A stretch of DNA of 64,000 nt from Acinetobacter piscicola. Its GTDB lineage: Bacteria; Pseudomonadota; Gammaproteobacteria; Pseudomonadales; Moraxellaceae. The stretch is from assembly GCF_015218165.1 (NCBI RefSeq), contig NZ_CP048659.1, positions 2,108,001-2,172,000 on the forward strand, written 5' to 3'. The notes below the pieces were generated by a model. The model was given only the letters and a program-made list of their open reading frames with translations, did not search any database and was not told the origin of the DNA. Of this stretch, positions 1 through 8,811 are shown one piece after another; the first letter of the stretch is position 1, and the number at the start of each line of letters is the position of its first letter. The position numbers and the translations under genes were made by a program.

Positions 1-1080
<1,080 letters not shown>

Positions 1081-1089
1081 GCTTTCCAC

Positions 1090-1121
1090 AAACCTCGTTT
1101 TGCACTCAAAACGAGGTTTTT
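1090..1121 (+). terminator. Intrinsic terminator between benC and benD
   Basis: The arms AAACCTCGTTTTG (1090-1102) and CAAAACGAGGTTT (1107-1119) form a perfect 13-bp stem with a 4-nt loop, followed by a short U run. Its position inside the ben operon suggests partial termination between the dioxygenase genes and benD. Confidence 0.8.
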
Positions 1122-1159
1122 AAATATTCGGTTTTAAAAAATTGAGCATGGAGAAAAAA

Positions 1160-1945
1160 ATGTCAGATCGTCAAAGATTTTTAAATAAAGTTGTTATTGT
1201 TACAGGTGCTGCTCAAGGGATTGGTCGTGGTGTTGCGCTGCAAGTTGCTGCTGAAGGCGCACAAGTGATCCTCGCAGATCGCGCTGAAATTGTAGATGAA
1301 GTTTTAGCTGAAATTTTGCAGCATCAAGGTGATGCGATCACAATTAATGCAGATTTAGAAACTTTTGCAGGCGCTCAATCTGTTGTGGCTAAAGCAATTG
1401 AAAAATACGGTCGTGTTGATGTCTTAATCAACAATGTCGGTGGTGCAATTTGGATGAAACCCTTCCAAGAATTTTCTGAAGAAGAAATTATTAAGGAAGT
1501 GAATCGTTCTTTATTCCCAACATTATGGTGCTGCCGTGCAGTTTTACCAGAAATGTTGAAAAATCAGAAAGGTACGATTGTTAATGTATCTTCAATCGCG
1601 ACACGTGGTATTAACCGTGTACCTTATTCTGCATCTAAAGGTGGTGTAAATGCCTTAACTGCTGCAATGGCATTTGAACATGCAAAAGATGGTATCCGTA
1701 TCAATGCTGTAGCAACAGGCGGCACCGAAGCACCACCTCGAAAAGTACCTCGCAATAGTAATCCTTTATCTGAAAATGAAAAACAATGGATGCAACAAGT
1801 GGTTGATCAAACCATTGATCGAACTTTCTTAGGACGCTACGGCACGATCCAAGAACAAGTGAATGCGATTTTATTTTTAGCCTCAGATGACTCATCTTAT
1901 ATGACAGGTACTGTTGTTCCTGTGGGTGGCGGAGATCAAGGTTAA
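1160..1945 (+). CDS. benD: cis-1,2-dihydroxycyclohexadiene carboxylate (benzoate diol) dehydrogenase
   Basis: This short-chain dehydrogenase of 261 residues oxidises the BenABC product to catechol with release of CO2. The Rossmann glycine motif TGAAQGIGRG is at 15-24, NNVGG at 91-95, the catalytic Ser around 144-145, and YSASK (Tyr156, Lys160) completes the active site. The open frame extends upstream to a TTG at 1142. The ATG at 1160 is preferred because a GGAG Shine-Dalgarno (1150-1153) sits exactly six bases before it and the protein then begins at the usual place for the family. A terminator lies between it and benC, and about 390 bases holding a repeat element separate it from benE. Confidence 0.92.
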   Translation: MSDRQRFLNKVVIVTGAAQGIGRGVALQVAAEGAQVILADRAEIVDEVLAEILQHQGDAITINADLETFAGAQSVVAKAIEKYGRVDVLINNVGGAIWMKPFQEFSEEEIIKEVNRSLFPTLWCCRAVLPEMLKNQKGTIVNVSSIATRGINRVPYSASKGGVNALTAAMAFEHAKDGIRINAVATGGTEAPPRKVPRNSNPLSENEKQWMQQVVDQTIDRTFLGRYGTIQEQVNAILFLASDDSSYMTGTVVPVGGGDQG

Positions 1946-2044
1946 ACTGATCTTTTATTTTAAAAGATTTCATGCCACTTTTTATGATTAAACAAATAAA
2001 AAATGAGTTGCTTTTATAGCAATTCCAATGCCATTGGTTTAATC

Positions 2045-2160
2045 ACATGAGGCGACATGGATGTCGCCGTTGGTCAAACGTATCATGGATGTACATTTTG
2101 ACCAACAAAGAATTTTTGTCACTTTGATCCGTCAAAAGAAAGGGATTGCCTACATAAATT
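2045..2160. repeat. Structured dispersed repeat, copy 1 (benD-benE spacer)
   Basis: A first hairpin, GGCGACA-TGGA-TGTCGCC, occupies 2051-2068. A second stem follows, TTGGTCAAA (2070-2078) with TTTGACCAA (2097-2105), then a conserved tail resembling CAAAGAATTTTTGTCACTTT (2104-2123). The same layout recurs at 42754-42875 with a different but still complementary second stem. There is no transposase and no coding potential. The rest of the 1946-2342 spacer is AT-rich apart from a hairpin near 2238. Confidence 0.7.
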
Positions 2161-2237
2161 AGTCTTTATTTTGAATAAATAAAATGTGGCTGTGCCCATC
2201 GAAGCATCAAAGTGAATAAGTATTGACAGCATAGTAA

Positions 2238-2270
2238 GAAAATCTATATGACAATGTAGATTTTCCTTTT
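2238..2270 (+). terminator. Hairpin with trailing pyrimidine tract upstream of benE
   Basis: GAAAATCTA (2238-2246) pairs with TAGATTTTC (2257-2265) across a 10-nt loop, followed by CTTTTTC. It resembles a weak AU-rich terminator, or the end of the inserted spacer. If active, benE would need its own promoter. Confidence 0.4.
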
Positions 2271-2342
2271 TCTCTAAAACATATGATTTAAAACACAATT
2301 CAGCAGGATCATTGAATTAAACACGCATGGAGGCAGATGCCA

Positions 2343-3560
2343 ATGGCAACCCTGTTTAAGACCTTAAAACAAGATTGGTCAATTTCAGCCACAGTTGCTG
2401 GTTTCTTAGCAGTCCTGATTTCATATTCAGGCCCACTCATTATCTTTTTTCAAGCAGCACAACAAGCCCATGTCAGCAATGCCATGATGATTTCATGGAT
2501 TTGGGGTATTTCTATTGGTGCTGCAGTTGCTGGCATATTTTTATCCATTAAGTTTAAGGTTCCTGTGATCACCGCTTGGTCTGCTCCTGGCACGGCTTTA
2601 TTGGTCACACTATTTCCACATATCTCACTCAATGAAGCTGTTGCTGCATATATCACGTCCGCAGTGATTATTTTCTTAATTGGAATTTCAGGTTCTTTTG
2701 ATAAATTACTCAAGTGGATTCCACAAGATGTTGCCGCAGGCATGATGGCAGGTATTTTATTTCAGTTTGGGCTAGGTTTATTTAAAGCCACAGATACCAT
2801 GCCAATGATTGTTTTTGGCATGCTTTTAGTTTATTTGGTGGCAAAAAGACTCAGCCCTCGTTATGCCATGGTTTTTGTACTTATTTCAGGTGTCATTTTA
2901 AGTTTAGCTTTAGGGAAAATGAATCCTGTTGATGTCGATTTTTCTCTCGCTATTCCGCAGTTTATCACGCCTGAATGGACATGGAACTCAACGCTTAACC
3001 TTGCTATTCCGCTAACATTGGTGAGCTTATCTGGCCAATTTCTACCCGGTATGGCGATTATGAAGTTAAGTGGCTACGACACCCCTGCTAAACCGATCAT
3101 CACAGCAACCAGTCTGACATCTATGGCTGTTGCATGCGTGGGTGGAATTACCATTGTTCTTGCTTCAATTACTGCGGCACTTTGTATGGGTAAAGATGCA
3201 CATGAACTGAAAGAAAAACGCTATATTGCAGGGATTGCCAATGGGATCTTTTATATCTTAGGTGGTTTATTTGCAGGAAGTATTGTGATGCTTTTTACAT
3301 TATTGCCCAAAGAGTTAGTCGCTGCATTAGCAGGTTTAGCCTTACTCGGTGCAATTGCGATTAACATCTCTGCTGCAATGAAAAATGAAAGTCAACGCGA
3401 TGCTGCTTTACTGACTTTTTTAGCAACGGCTTCAGGGATGAGCTTCTTAGGTCTCAGTTCAGTATTTTGGGGCATTTGTATTGGTATCGTGGCACATGTC
3501 ATTTTGACAAAACATCAGAACACAGCACAAAGCCAGACTGAAGCTGTCAGTTCAAAATAA
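2343..3560 (+). CDS. benE: Benzoate/H+ symporter, BenE family
   Basis: This is an inner-membrane protein of about 405 residues with roughly 11-12 hydrophobic helices, matching the BenE family of benzoate permeases. Typical features are the early SYSGPLIIFFQAA stretch, TAWSAPGTALL in the first third, and the PLTLVSLSGQFLPGMAIMKL segment in the centre. It imports benzoate for the upstream dioxygenase. Two in-frame ATGs exist, at 2337 and 2343. The GGAGG at 2329-2333 is only three bases from the first and nine from the second, so 2343 is preferred. It ends before a strong terminator. Its distance from benD is unusual for a ben operon and is filled by a repeat. Confidence 0.9.
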   Translation: MATLFKTLKQDWSISATVAGFLAVLISYSGPLIIFFQAAQQAHVSNAMMISWIWGISIGAAVAGIFLSIKFKVPVITAWSAPGTALLVTLFPHISLNEAVAAYITSAVIIFLIGISGSFDKLLKWIPQDVAAGMMAGILFQFGLGLFKATDTMPMIVFGMLLVYLVAKRLSPRYAMVFVLISGVILSLALGKMNPVDVDFSLAIPQFITPEWTWNSTLNLAIPLTLVSLSGQFLPGMAIMKLSGYDTPAKPIITATSLTSMAVACVGGITIVLASITAALCMGKDAHELKEKRYIAGIANGIFYILGGLFAGSIVMLFTLLPKELVAALAGLALLGAIAINISAAMKNESQRDAALLTFLATASGMSFLGLSSVFWGICIGIVAHVILTKHQNTAQSQTEAVSSK

Positions 3561-3571
3561 AAAATAGCATG

Positions 3572-3604
3572 AAGCTCACTCAAATCAGTTTTGGGTGGGC
3601 TTTA
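3572..3604 (+). terminator. Terminator of benE
   Basis: AAGCTCACTCAAA (3572-3584) pairs with TTTGGGTGGGCTT (3590-3602), including two G-U pairs, across a 5-nt loop, followed by TTATT. It lies just after the benE stop. Confidence 0.75.
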
Positions 3605-3663
3605 TTCTTGCTCAGTTTTACCATGAATATAATACCAAGGTTAAAATATTCAACCTCTTTAGA

Positions 3664-3693
3664 AAAAGCCTAATTTCTAAAAATTAGGCTTTT
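3664..3693. terminator. Bidirectional terminator between benE and the ter operon
   Basis: AAAAGCCTAATTT (3664-3676) and AAATTAGGCTTTT (3681-3693) form a perfect 13-bp stem with a CTAA loop and U-rich ends on both strands. It serves the convergent ends of benE (+) and the ter operon (-). Confidence 0.85.
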
Positions 3694-3713
3694 ATATCAT
3701 AAAAAATAATCAA

Positions 3714-4301
3714 TTATAACAATGGCAGTACCGAAGGTACGATGTCATGAATCGTTTTACCTTGACAAGACTCACCCAACGCTGACATTTTCCAAGCACC
3801 ATTATGACGATATACTTTCGCAATAATCAAAGCAGTATAATTGCCTTGTGCTGACAAATTATATTTTGCAACTTCAGTGTTGGTGGTTTCATCGACTAAA
3901 CGACAAAAGGCATTCTCTACTTTTTCAAAAGTTTGACCACGAAAACTACTAATCGTAAATACGATTTGCTGAACTTGATCAGGAACACGCGTCAAATCTA
4001 CAAAGATTTTCTCGTCATCACCATCGCCTTCACCTGTTAAGTTGTCACCAGAATGCTGAATACTGCCATCACGACTACGAAGCTGAGCAAACCAAACATT
4101 ATCAAGCACTTGTTTATTGGCATCAAATAAAATTGCTGAAGCATCTAAATCAATAGAGCCACCACCGCCGCCAAATAGACCACCTAAAAAACCACCGCCT
4201 TTAGCAACGTCCCAACCTGCACCCAAATAAATTTTTGTTAATGAAGAACCATCTGGTTTTTCTAACGAAATTTTTTGACCTTTTACTAGACTAATACCCA
4301 T
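3714..4301 (-). CDS. TerD domain protein with glycine-rich insertion
   Basis: This 195-residue TerD-family protein is the last gene of the - strand ter operon. The family signature for calcium binding is present as GDNLTGEGDGDDE at 85-97, with DLD at 51-53. It carries a GGFLGGLFGGGGG insertion at about 37-49, shared only with the TerD protein at 20754-21395, so these two appear to be one subfamily (TerX/TerZ-like) split between two operons. TerD proteins are cytoplasmic beta-sandwich Ca2+ binders linked to envelope stress, tellurite, phage and colicin resistance. The start is supported by AAGGAA upstream. The C-terminus is divergent from the other TerD copies here and lacks the GQGFNGGL motif. 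Confidence 0.88.
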   Translation of the reverse strand: MGISLVKGQKISLEKPDGSSLTKIYLGAGWDVAKGGGFLGGLFGGGGGSIDLDASAILFDANKQVLDNVWFAQLRSRDGSIQHSGDNLTGEGDGDDEKIFVDLTRVPDQVQQIVFTISSFRGQTFEKVENAFCRLVDETTNTEVAKYNLSAQGNYTALIIAKVYRHNGAWKMSALGESCQGKTIHDIVPSVLPLL

Positions 4302-4313
4302 TTATTGTTTCCT

Positions 4314-5030
4314 TCAGTTTGAGTTTCCACGACCTAAAGCCGATGCCAACCATTGTAAATAACTTGCACGATTTCTAGAGCATACAATCACTTTGCCATG
4401 CCCACGAAACTTAATCACTAAACCTTCACCACTGGTTAAGCTATTAAAAATATTGCCAACAATACCACCACCGCCTGAAGTCGGCATGCCAATGTTATAG
4501 TTTAAAGACGCATCCCAAGCTGCAACATGACCATTATCAATGGTGACCTCGCCTTGTTCAGGGGTAATATCTAACTCAAGCAAGGTGCCACTGCCTGAAA
4601 TACAGACTTGCCCCTGCCCACCTGTTTCCATCACTACAAAGCCACCTGTGCCGCCAAATAATGCACCACCAATATTACTCTGTACTTTCGCTTTAATATT
4701 GGTCTGTTCAGTTGCAGCGACAAATGCACCGTCTGACAAAATATATTGCCGTTGCCCAACATCTAAAATTTGCATATCTCCATCTAAATTTGGTGATAAC
4801 AAACATTCACCATCTCCATTTGAAGCTTTGATTTGCTGCTGAAACAAAGACTCACCTGAGGTAAATTTACGCATAAACGCCTGAAATACACCGCCACGTA
4901 ACTTACCTGTCACTTCGAGATTTTGCTCCACCATGACCATGGCATCCGATTCACAATAAATCGATTCACCACGTTTCATACTGACATGTAAAAAAGGTTC
5001 TGGACTACCCACTAAAGTAAATGTTGCCAT
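4314..5030 (-). CDS. AIM24-like protein in the ter operon
   Basis: This protein of about 238 residues belongs to the AIM24/TIGR00266-type beta-barrel family, named after a yeast mitochondrial biogenesis protein. The family look is given by an early LHVSMKRGESIYCESDAMV segment, glycine-rich repeats (GGTGGFVVMETGGQGQVC) and a final GEGLVIKFRGHGKVIVCSR strand. The frame is open up to 5081, but the ATG at 5030 is preferred: AGGA lies nine bases upstream and the longer version would overlap the preceding gene. Genes of this family recur beside TerD genes. Its biochemical role is not known. It is spaced 12 bases both from the terF-like gene and from the next terD gene, so it is surely co-transcribed. 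Confidence 0.8.
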   Translation of the reverse strand: MATFTLVGSPEPFLHVSMKRGESIYCESDAMVMVEQNLEVTGKLRGGVFQAFMRKFTSGESLFQQQIKASNGDGECLLSPNLDGDMQILDVGQRQYILSDGAFVAATEQTNIKAKVQSNIGGALFGGTGGFVVMETGGQGQVCISGSGTLLELDITPEQGEVTIDNGHVAAWDASLNYNIGMPTSGGGGIVGNIFNSLTSGEGLVIKFRGHGKVIVCSRNRASYLQWLASALGRGNSN

Positions 5031-5041
5031 TGCTCTTGGTC

Positions 5042-6352
5042 CTACTTGATTATATTTTTTTGTTGCGCAGCTTTGAGCCACATTGGAAATTCATTTAATA
5101 ACAAATCATAAAGTTGCGACTCAGGCATACTGTCGATATTGTCCATTGCAAAAAAATTACAATTATCAATCACACGTCCCGACATCTCATCTAACTGTTC
5201 TAAAACACCATAATTTCGACCACCAATGCCCACAAACTGCCAAAAAATTGCTTGATTGGATATATCTTTTAAAATTTGTTTAATTTTTTTGGTTTCAGAT
5301 ACACCACCATCTGAAATAAACACCACATAAACAGGCAAATCGGATGGGCTTTCTTGAATAAAATAATCAATCACCGCATTCAGTGCCGCAGGTTCATTAT
5401 TAAAACGTGCGCCAGCATCCCATTTTTTATGCCCGCCCTGTTCGGTATTGATATAGTTTTTTAAATTACCTAAATGTACATCGCTTAAACGTAAAGCATG
5501 CTGTGCAAATGCCCAACATTCAAAACGCCCATCATCATCAAAATTCACCGCTAAAGGCATAATCCGATCAAGGACTTTTTGTACATCACCTTTTTTATAT
5601 TGCTGATTCATTGAACCTGAATAGTCTAAAACAAGTGCTACCCGTGCTTTCACATTGAGTAAGTTATTCTTTTCTAAACTGATCAAAGATTTTTTAGTGA
5701 GTTCTAAAAGCTGCGGAGCAGATTTCTCAATTTTATCTAAAACCACTTTTTTCTTTAAATCTAAAGTGGATGTCGTTGCAGGTACATGGTTTTGAGTTAC
5801 CGTATTTTCGATAGGAGTAGGAGCCGTTTCATCTGCAACTTCCCCACCAAAATGCTCAACCAACGCTTTTAAACCGCCATTAAAACCTTGCCCAACCGCC
5901 GCCATGCGCCAAGCGTCATTTTTAAAGTAGATTTCACACAACATAGCCGCTTTTTCTTGCTGAAAATGTGCACTTGTCAGGTGGTAGCTTGCCAAAACTT
6001 GCTGCTTAGCATTGACTAAATCAACTTGAATAGATTGGATATGATTTAAAGTTGTTTGATCTGTTGTCGCACAAATCACAAAACGGGGCGTTTTTTCAGT
6101 ATCAATTTGACTGAGATCAAATTTAAAAATATGTTGCTGTGCTTGCTGAAAATATTGCACTTCATTTTCAGGCGTTTTTGGCTGATTATAAAAAGTCATA
6201 TAATCATCATGATAAAGCTGATCATGCCGCCCTAAGCCAAAACTAGAAATATCAATTTCAAAACTTGCTTGCACTTGAACACGTACACTCAATTCTGATG
6301 TAGATTGTAACAGTTGGGTCAATGCGAACTTTTGTCCTGAAACCAGTTGCAT
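5042..6352 (-). CDS. terF: TerF-like protein: degenerate TerD domain plus vWA domain
   Basis: This is a 436-residue two-domain protein. Residues 1-170 form a TerD-like domain that lacks the acidic GDGDDE metal loop but keeps the terminal [12 protein letters not shown] linker of about 60 residues leads to a von Willebrand A domain from about 236, with a complete MIDAS DYSGS at 243-247 and a VVFISDGG strand later. This is the architecture of TerF in ter operons. vWA domains bind a divalent metal and mediate protein contacts, so it probably acts as a scaffold or sensor with TerD and TerC. The upstream gap (6353-6485) holds competing inverted repeats that end a few bases before its ribosome site. 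Confidence 0.85.
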   Translation of the reverse strand: MQLVSGQKFALTQLLQSTSELSVRVQVQASFEIDISSFGLGRHDQLYHDDYMTFYNQPKTPENEVQYFQQAQQHIFKFDLSQIDTEKTPRFVICATTDQTTLNHIQSIQVDLVNAKQQVLASYHLTSAHFQQEKAAMLCEIYFKNDAWRMAAVGQGFNGGLKALVEHFGGEVADETAPTPIENTVTQNHVPATTSTLDLKKKVVLDKIEKSAPQLLELTKKSLISLEKNNLLNVKARVALVLDYSGSMNQQYKKGDVQKVLDRIMPLAVNFDDDGRFECWAFAQHALRLSDVHLGNLKNYINTEQGGHKKWDAGARFNNEPAALNAVIDYFIQESPSDLPVYVVFISDGGVSETKKIKQILKDISNQAIFWQFVGIGGRNYGVLEQLDEMSGRVIDNCNFFAMDNIDSMPESQLYDLLLNEFPMWLKAAQQKNIIK

Positions 6353-6365
6353 ATATCATTCTCTA

Positions 6366-6462
6366 TTTTAGTACTTGAAAATAATCGATTTAAAAGCATT
6401 TTTATAAAATACAAAGATTGCAAAATTATTTTCAAGTACTAAAAGATTGCTCTTTTAGTACT
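6366..6462 (-). promoter_or_regulatory. Three-box competing hairpin element ahead of terF
   Basis: Box A (6366-6385) is the exact 20-bp reverse complement of box B (6425-6444). Box B extended (AGTACTAAAAGA, 6435-6446) is also the exact 12-bp reverse complement of box C (TCTTTTAGTACT, 6451-6462). Box B can therefore pair with A or with C but not both. On the transcribed strand the order is C, B, A, then the terF start. No long U run follows, so the likely role is RNA processing, translation control or attenuation; a MITE-like remnant is possible. Confidence 0.65.
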
Positions 6463-6485
6463 CTGTTTTATACTATTTTTACAGA

Positions 6486-7064
6486 TTAAACGGCAACACC
6501 GTAGCTTGCAGCCAATGCGCCTAAGCCACCGTTAAAGCCTTGACCTACAGCTTTGAATTTCCACTCGCCACTGTGACGGTATAATTCACCAAAGATCATT
6601 GCAACTTCAGTGCTACCATCTTCAGACAAGTCAAAACGTGCAAGCTCTTCACCATTTGCATCTTGGTTAATTACACGGATGTACGCTTTATCCACTTGAC
6701 CAAAGTTTTGACCGTTTTGTTGACCTTCGTGAATGGTAACTGCAAAGACAACTTTCGCAATATTTGCAGGAACTTTAGACAAGTCTACAGAAATCGTTTC
6801 ATCATCACCGTCGCCATCACCTGTACGGTTATCACCTTGATGCGTTACAGAACCACATGGAGATACTTTCTGGTTAAAGAAAATAAAATCGCCATCACCT
6901 GTGACTTTGCCATTTTCATCTGTTAAAAATGCGACTGCGTCTAAGTCAAATGCTTTACCATCAGTTACACGTGGGTTCCAACCTAAACCTAAATCTACTT
7001 TATTCATCGTAGGTGCAGTTTTAGATAAGTTAATGTTACCGCCTTTAGATAAGCTAATCGCCAT
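6486..7064 (-). CDS. terE: TerD family protein (TerE/TerD type)
   Basis: This canonical TerD-family protein has 192 residues. [15 protein letters not shown] opens the fold, DLD stands at 40-42, the metal loop [13 protein letters not shown] at 77-89, and the protein ends with [16 protein letters not shown]. These acidic residues form the two Ca2+ sites known in the family. It lies four bases from the terC-like stop, in the same operon. It is clearly paralogous to the copy at 8188-8763. The terD/terE naming is by position and is not certain. The stretch downstream is an unusual hairpin region rather than a tight junction to terF. Confidence 0.88.
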   Translation of the reverse strand: MAISLSKGGNINLSKTAPTMNKVDLGLGWNPRVTDGKAFDLDAVAFLTDENGKVTGDGDFIFFNQKVSPCGSVTHQGDNRTGDGDGDDETISVDLSKVPANIAKVVFAVTIHEGQQNGQNFGQVDKAYIRVINQDANGEELARFDLSEDGSTEVAMIFGELYRHSGEWKFKAVGQGFNGGLGALAASYGVAV

Positions 7065-7067
7065 GTC

Positions 7068-8171
7068 TTAATTTCCTTCTTGTGTTGATTCTAACTTTTG
7101 CTGTTTCTTGCTATACGAAATTGATGATAATACCGCCCATACAATAAACGCTACACCAATCAATCCTGTGACAACTTCAGGTACATGCACACCTGTACCA
7201 CTTGCGAGCATAATCAATGCTAAAGCACCAATCGCATAATGCGCACCATGCTCTAAATATACATAGGCATCCAATGTGCCTTTTTCAACGAGGTAAATGG
7301 TCATAGAACGAACAAACATCGCACCTATTGCCAAACCTAACATAATCACAACAACATCATTGGTAATTGCGAAAGCACCAATAACCCCATCAAAACTAAA
7401 TGAAGCATCTAAAACCTCTAAATACAAGAAGCCCCCGATACCACCTTTCACCACTGTACCTGTAACTGTTGCGTTGCCATTTGAAGATTTTTCATCATCT
7501 GCTTCATCATCAGAACCACTGCCTTCAAGTAAATGTCCAATGACCTGCACACCCACATAGACCACGATCCCCCAGATGCCTGCCATCACCACAACTAAAC
7601 GCTGTGCCTCAGGTACAAAACCTGCAATGACCAACAATGCAATCAGTGAAATAAATACTGAAATCGCTTGAATACTGCCTAAATCTGCTAATTTAGACTC
7701 AACCCAATGAAACCAATGTTCATCCTTTTCATCATCAAAAAGAAAGTTTAAAAACACAAGTAATAAGAAAATACCACCAAAAGCAGCAATTTCCGCATGA
7801 TGTGCCATCAGTTTTTCTGAATAAGTTTTAGGGTCATTCAATGCTAACTTAGCCACTTCAACCATACTCATATCTGCGGTGACGCCAACAATGAGCAATG
7901 GGAAAACCAAGCGCATACCAAATACAGCAACAATGATCCCGACGGTTAAGAATAACTTCCGCCAAAACATATCCCAATGTTTAAGCACAGAGGCGTTCAC
8001 AACGGCATTATCAAATGACAATGACACTTCCATGATGGCTAAAATACCTGTAATTGCCAGTACCTTAAACATCATCATCAGCCCTGCTTCAGGACCGTGG
8101 GTAAATCCCCAATAGGCAGAAATTGCTAAACAGATAATGGTGAAAATTATCGAAAATCTAAAATGCTTCAT
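7068..8171 (-). CDS. terC: TerC-type integral membrane protein, DUF475 family
   Basis: This 367-residue membrane protein has about eight or nine hydrophobic segments. The TerC-superfamily signatures are EVSLSFDNAVVNA at about 48-60 and the second copy EVLDASFSFDGVIGAFAITND in the C-terminal half; their acidic residues inside membrane helices are the presumed metal or ion sites. A hydrophilic acidic loop (SGSDDEADDEKSS) separates the halves. In Ter systems TerC recruits TerD-type proteins to the inner membrane, and the family has been tied to metal export. The DUF475 version is the one usually seen in ter clusters with terY modules. It is four bases from the next gene. Confidence 0.88.
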   Translation of the reverse strand: MKHFRFSIIFTIICLAISAYWGFTHGPEAGLMMMFKVLAITGILAIMEVSLSFDNAVVNASVLKHWDMFWRKLFLTVGIIVAVFGMRLVFPLLIVGVTADMSMVEVAKLALNDPKTYSEKLMAHHAEIAAFGGIFLLLVFLNFLFDDEKDEHWFHWVESKLADLGSIQAISVFISLIALLVIAGFVPEAQRLVVVMAGIWGIVVYVGVQVIGHLLEGSGSDDEADDEKSSNGNATVTGTVVKGGIGGFLYLEVLDASFSFDGVIGAFAITNDVVVIMLGLAIGAMFVRSMTIYLVEKGTLDAYVYLEHGAHYAIGALALIMLASGTGVHVPEVVTGLIGVAFIVWAVLSSISYSKKQQKLESTQEGN

Positions 8172-8187
8172 TCATTCCACTCAACGT

Positions 8188-8763
8188 TTAGATGCTAATG
8201 CCATACTGATGGCACATGGCACGCAAACCGCCTGCATAACCCTGACCTACAGCGCGGAACTTCCATTCACCGTTATGACGATACAACTCACCAAATACCA
8301 TTGCTGTTTCGGTTGAATAATCTTCGTTTAAATCAAAGCGTACAATTTCAACGTTACTTTGATCATTGACCACACGAATAAATGCATTTTGTACTTGACC
8401 AAAGTTTTGACCACGTTGCTCTGCATCATGAATCGTCACAGTGATTGCAATTTTTTGAATGTCTGCAGGAACAAGACCTAAATTAATTTTAACGGCTTCA
8501 TCATCACCATCACCTGCACCTGTGCGGTTATCGCCTGTATGCTCAACAGAACCTTCAGGAGAACGTGTTTGGTTATAAAAAATAAAGTCATGTTCGCCAC
8601 GAACTTTATCGTTTGCACCTAATAAAAATGCCGACGCATCTAAGTCAAAATCTGCACCATCTGTTGCACGTGCATCCCAGCCTAAACCAACAAGAACTTG
8701 AGAAAGTGATGGATCTGTTTTACTTAGTGATAAATTACCACCTTTATTTAAAGAAATTGCCAT
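8188..8763 (-). CDS. terD: TerD family protein
   Basis: This 191-residue protein is closely related to the one at 6486-7064. [15 protein letters not shown] starts the fold, DLD is at 40-42, the Ca2+ loop [13 protein letters not shown] is at 77-89, and the end is [19 protein letters not shown]. It is complete, with all the acidic ligands conserved. It lies 16 bases upstream of the terC-like gene and 48 bases downstream of terA, in a single operon. As with other TerD proteins it is expected to bind calcium in the cytoplasm and to work with TerC at the membrane. Confidence 0.9.
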   Translation of the reverse strand: MAISLNKGGNLSLSKTDPSLSQVLVGLGWDARATDGADFDLDASAFLLGANDKVRGEHDFIFYNQTRSPEGSVEHTGDNRTGAGDGDDEAVKINLGLVPADIQKIAITVTIHDAEQRGQNFGQVQNAFIRVVNDQSNVEIVRFDLNEDYSTETAMVFGELYRHNGEWKFRAVGQGYAGGLRAMCHQYGISI

Positions 8764-8811
8764 ATTGCATATCCTTTTATCTATGAAATTGATTGTTAAA
8801 AAAGTTAAAGA

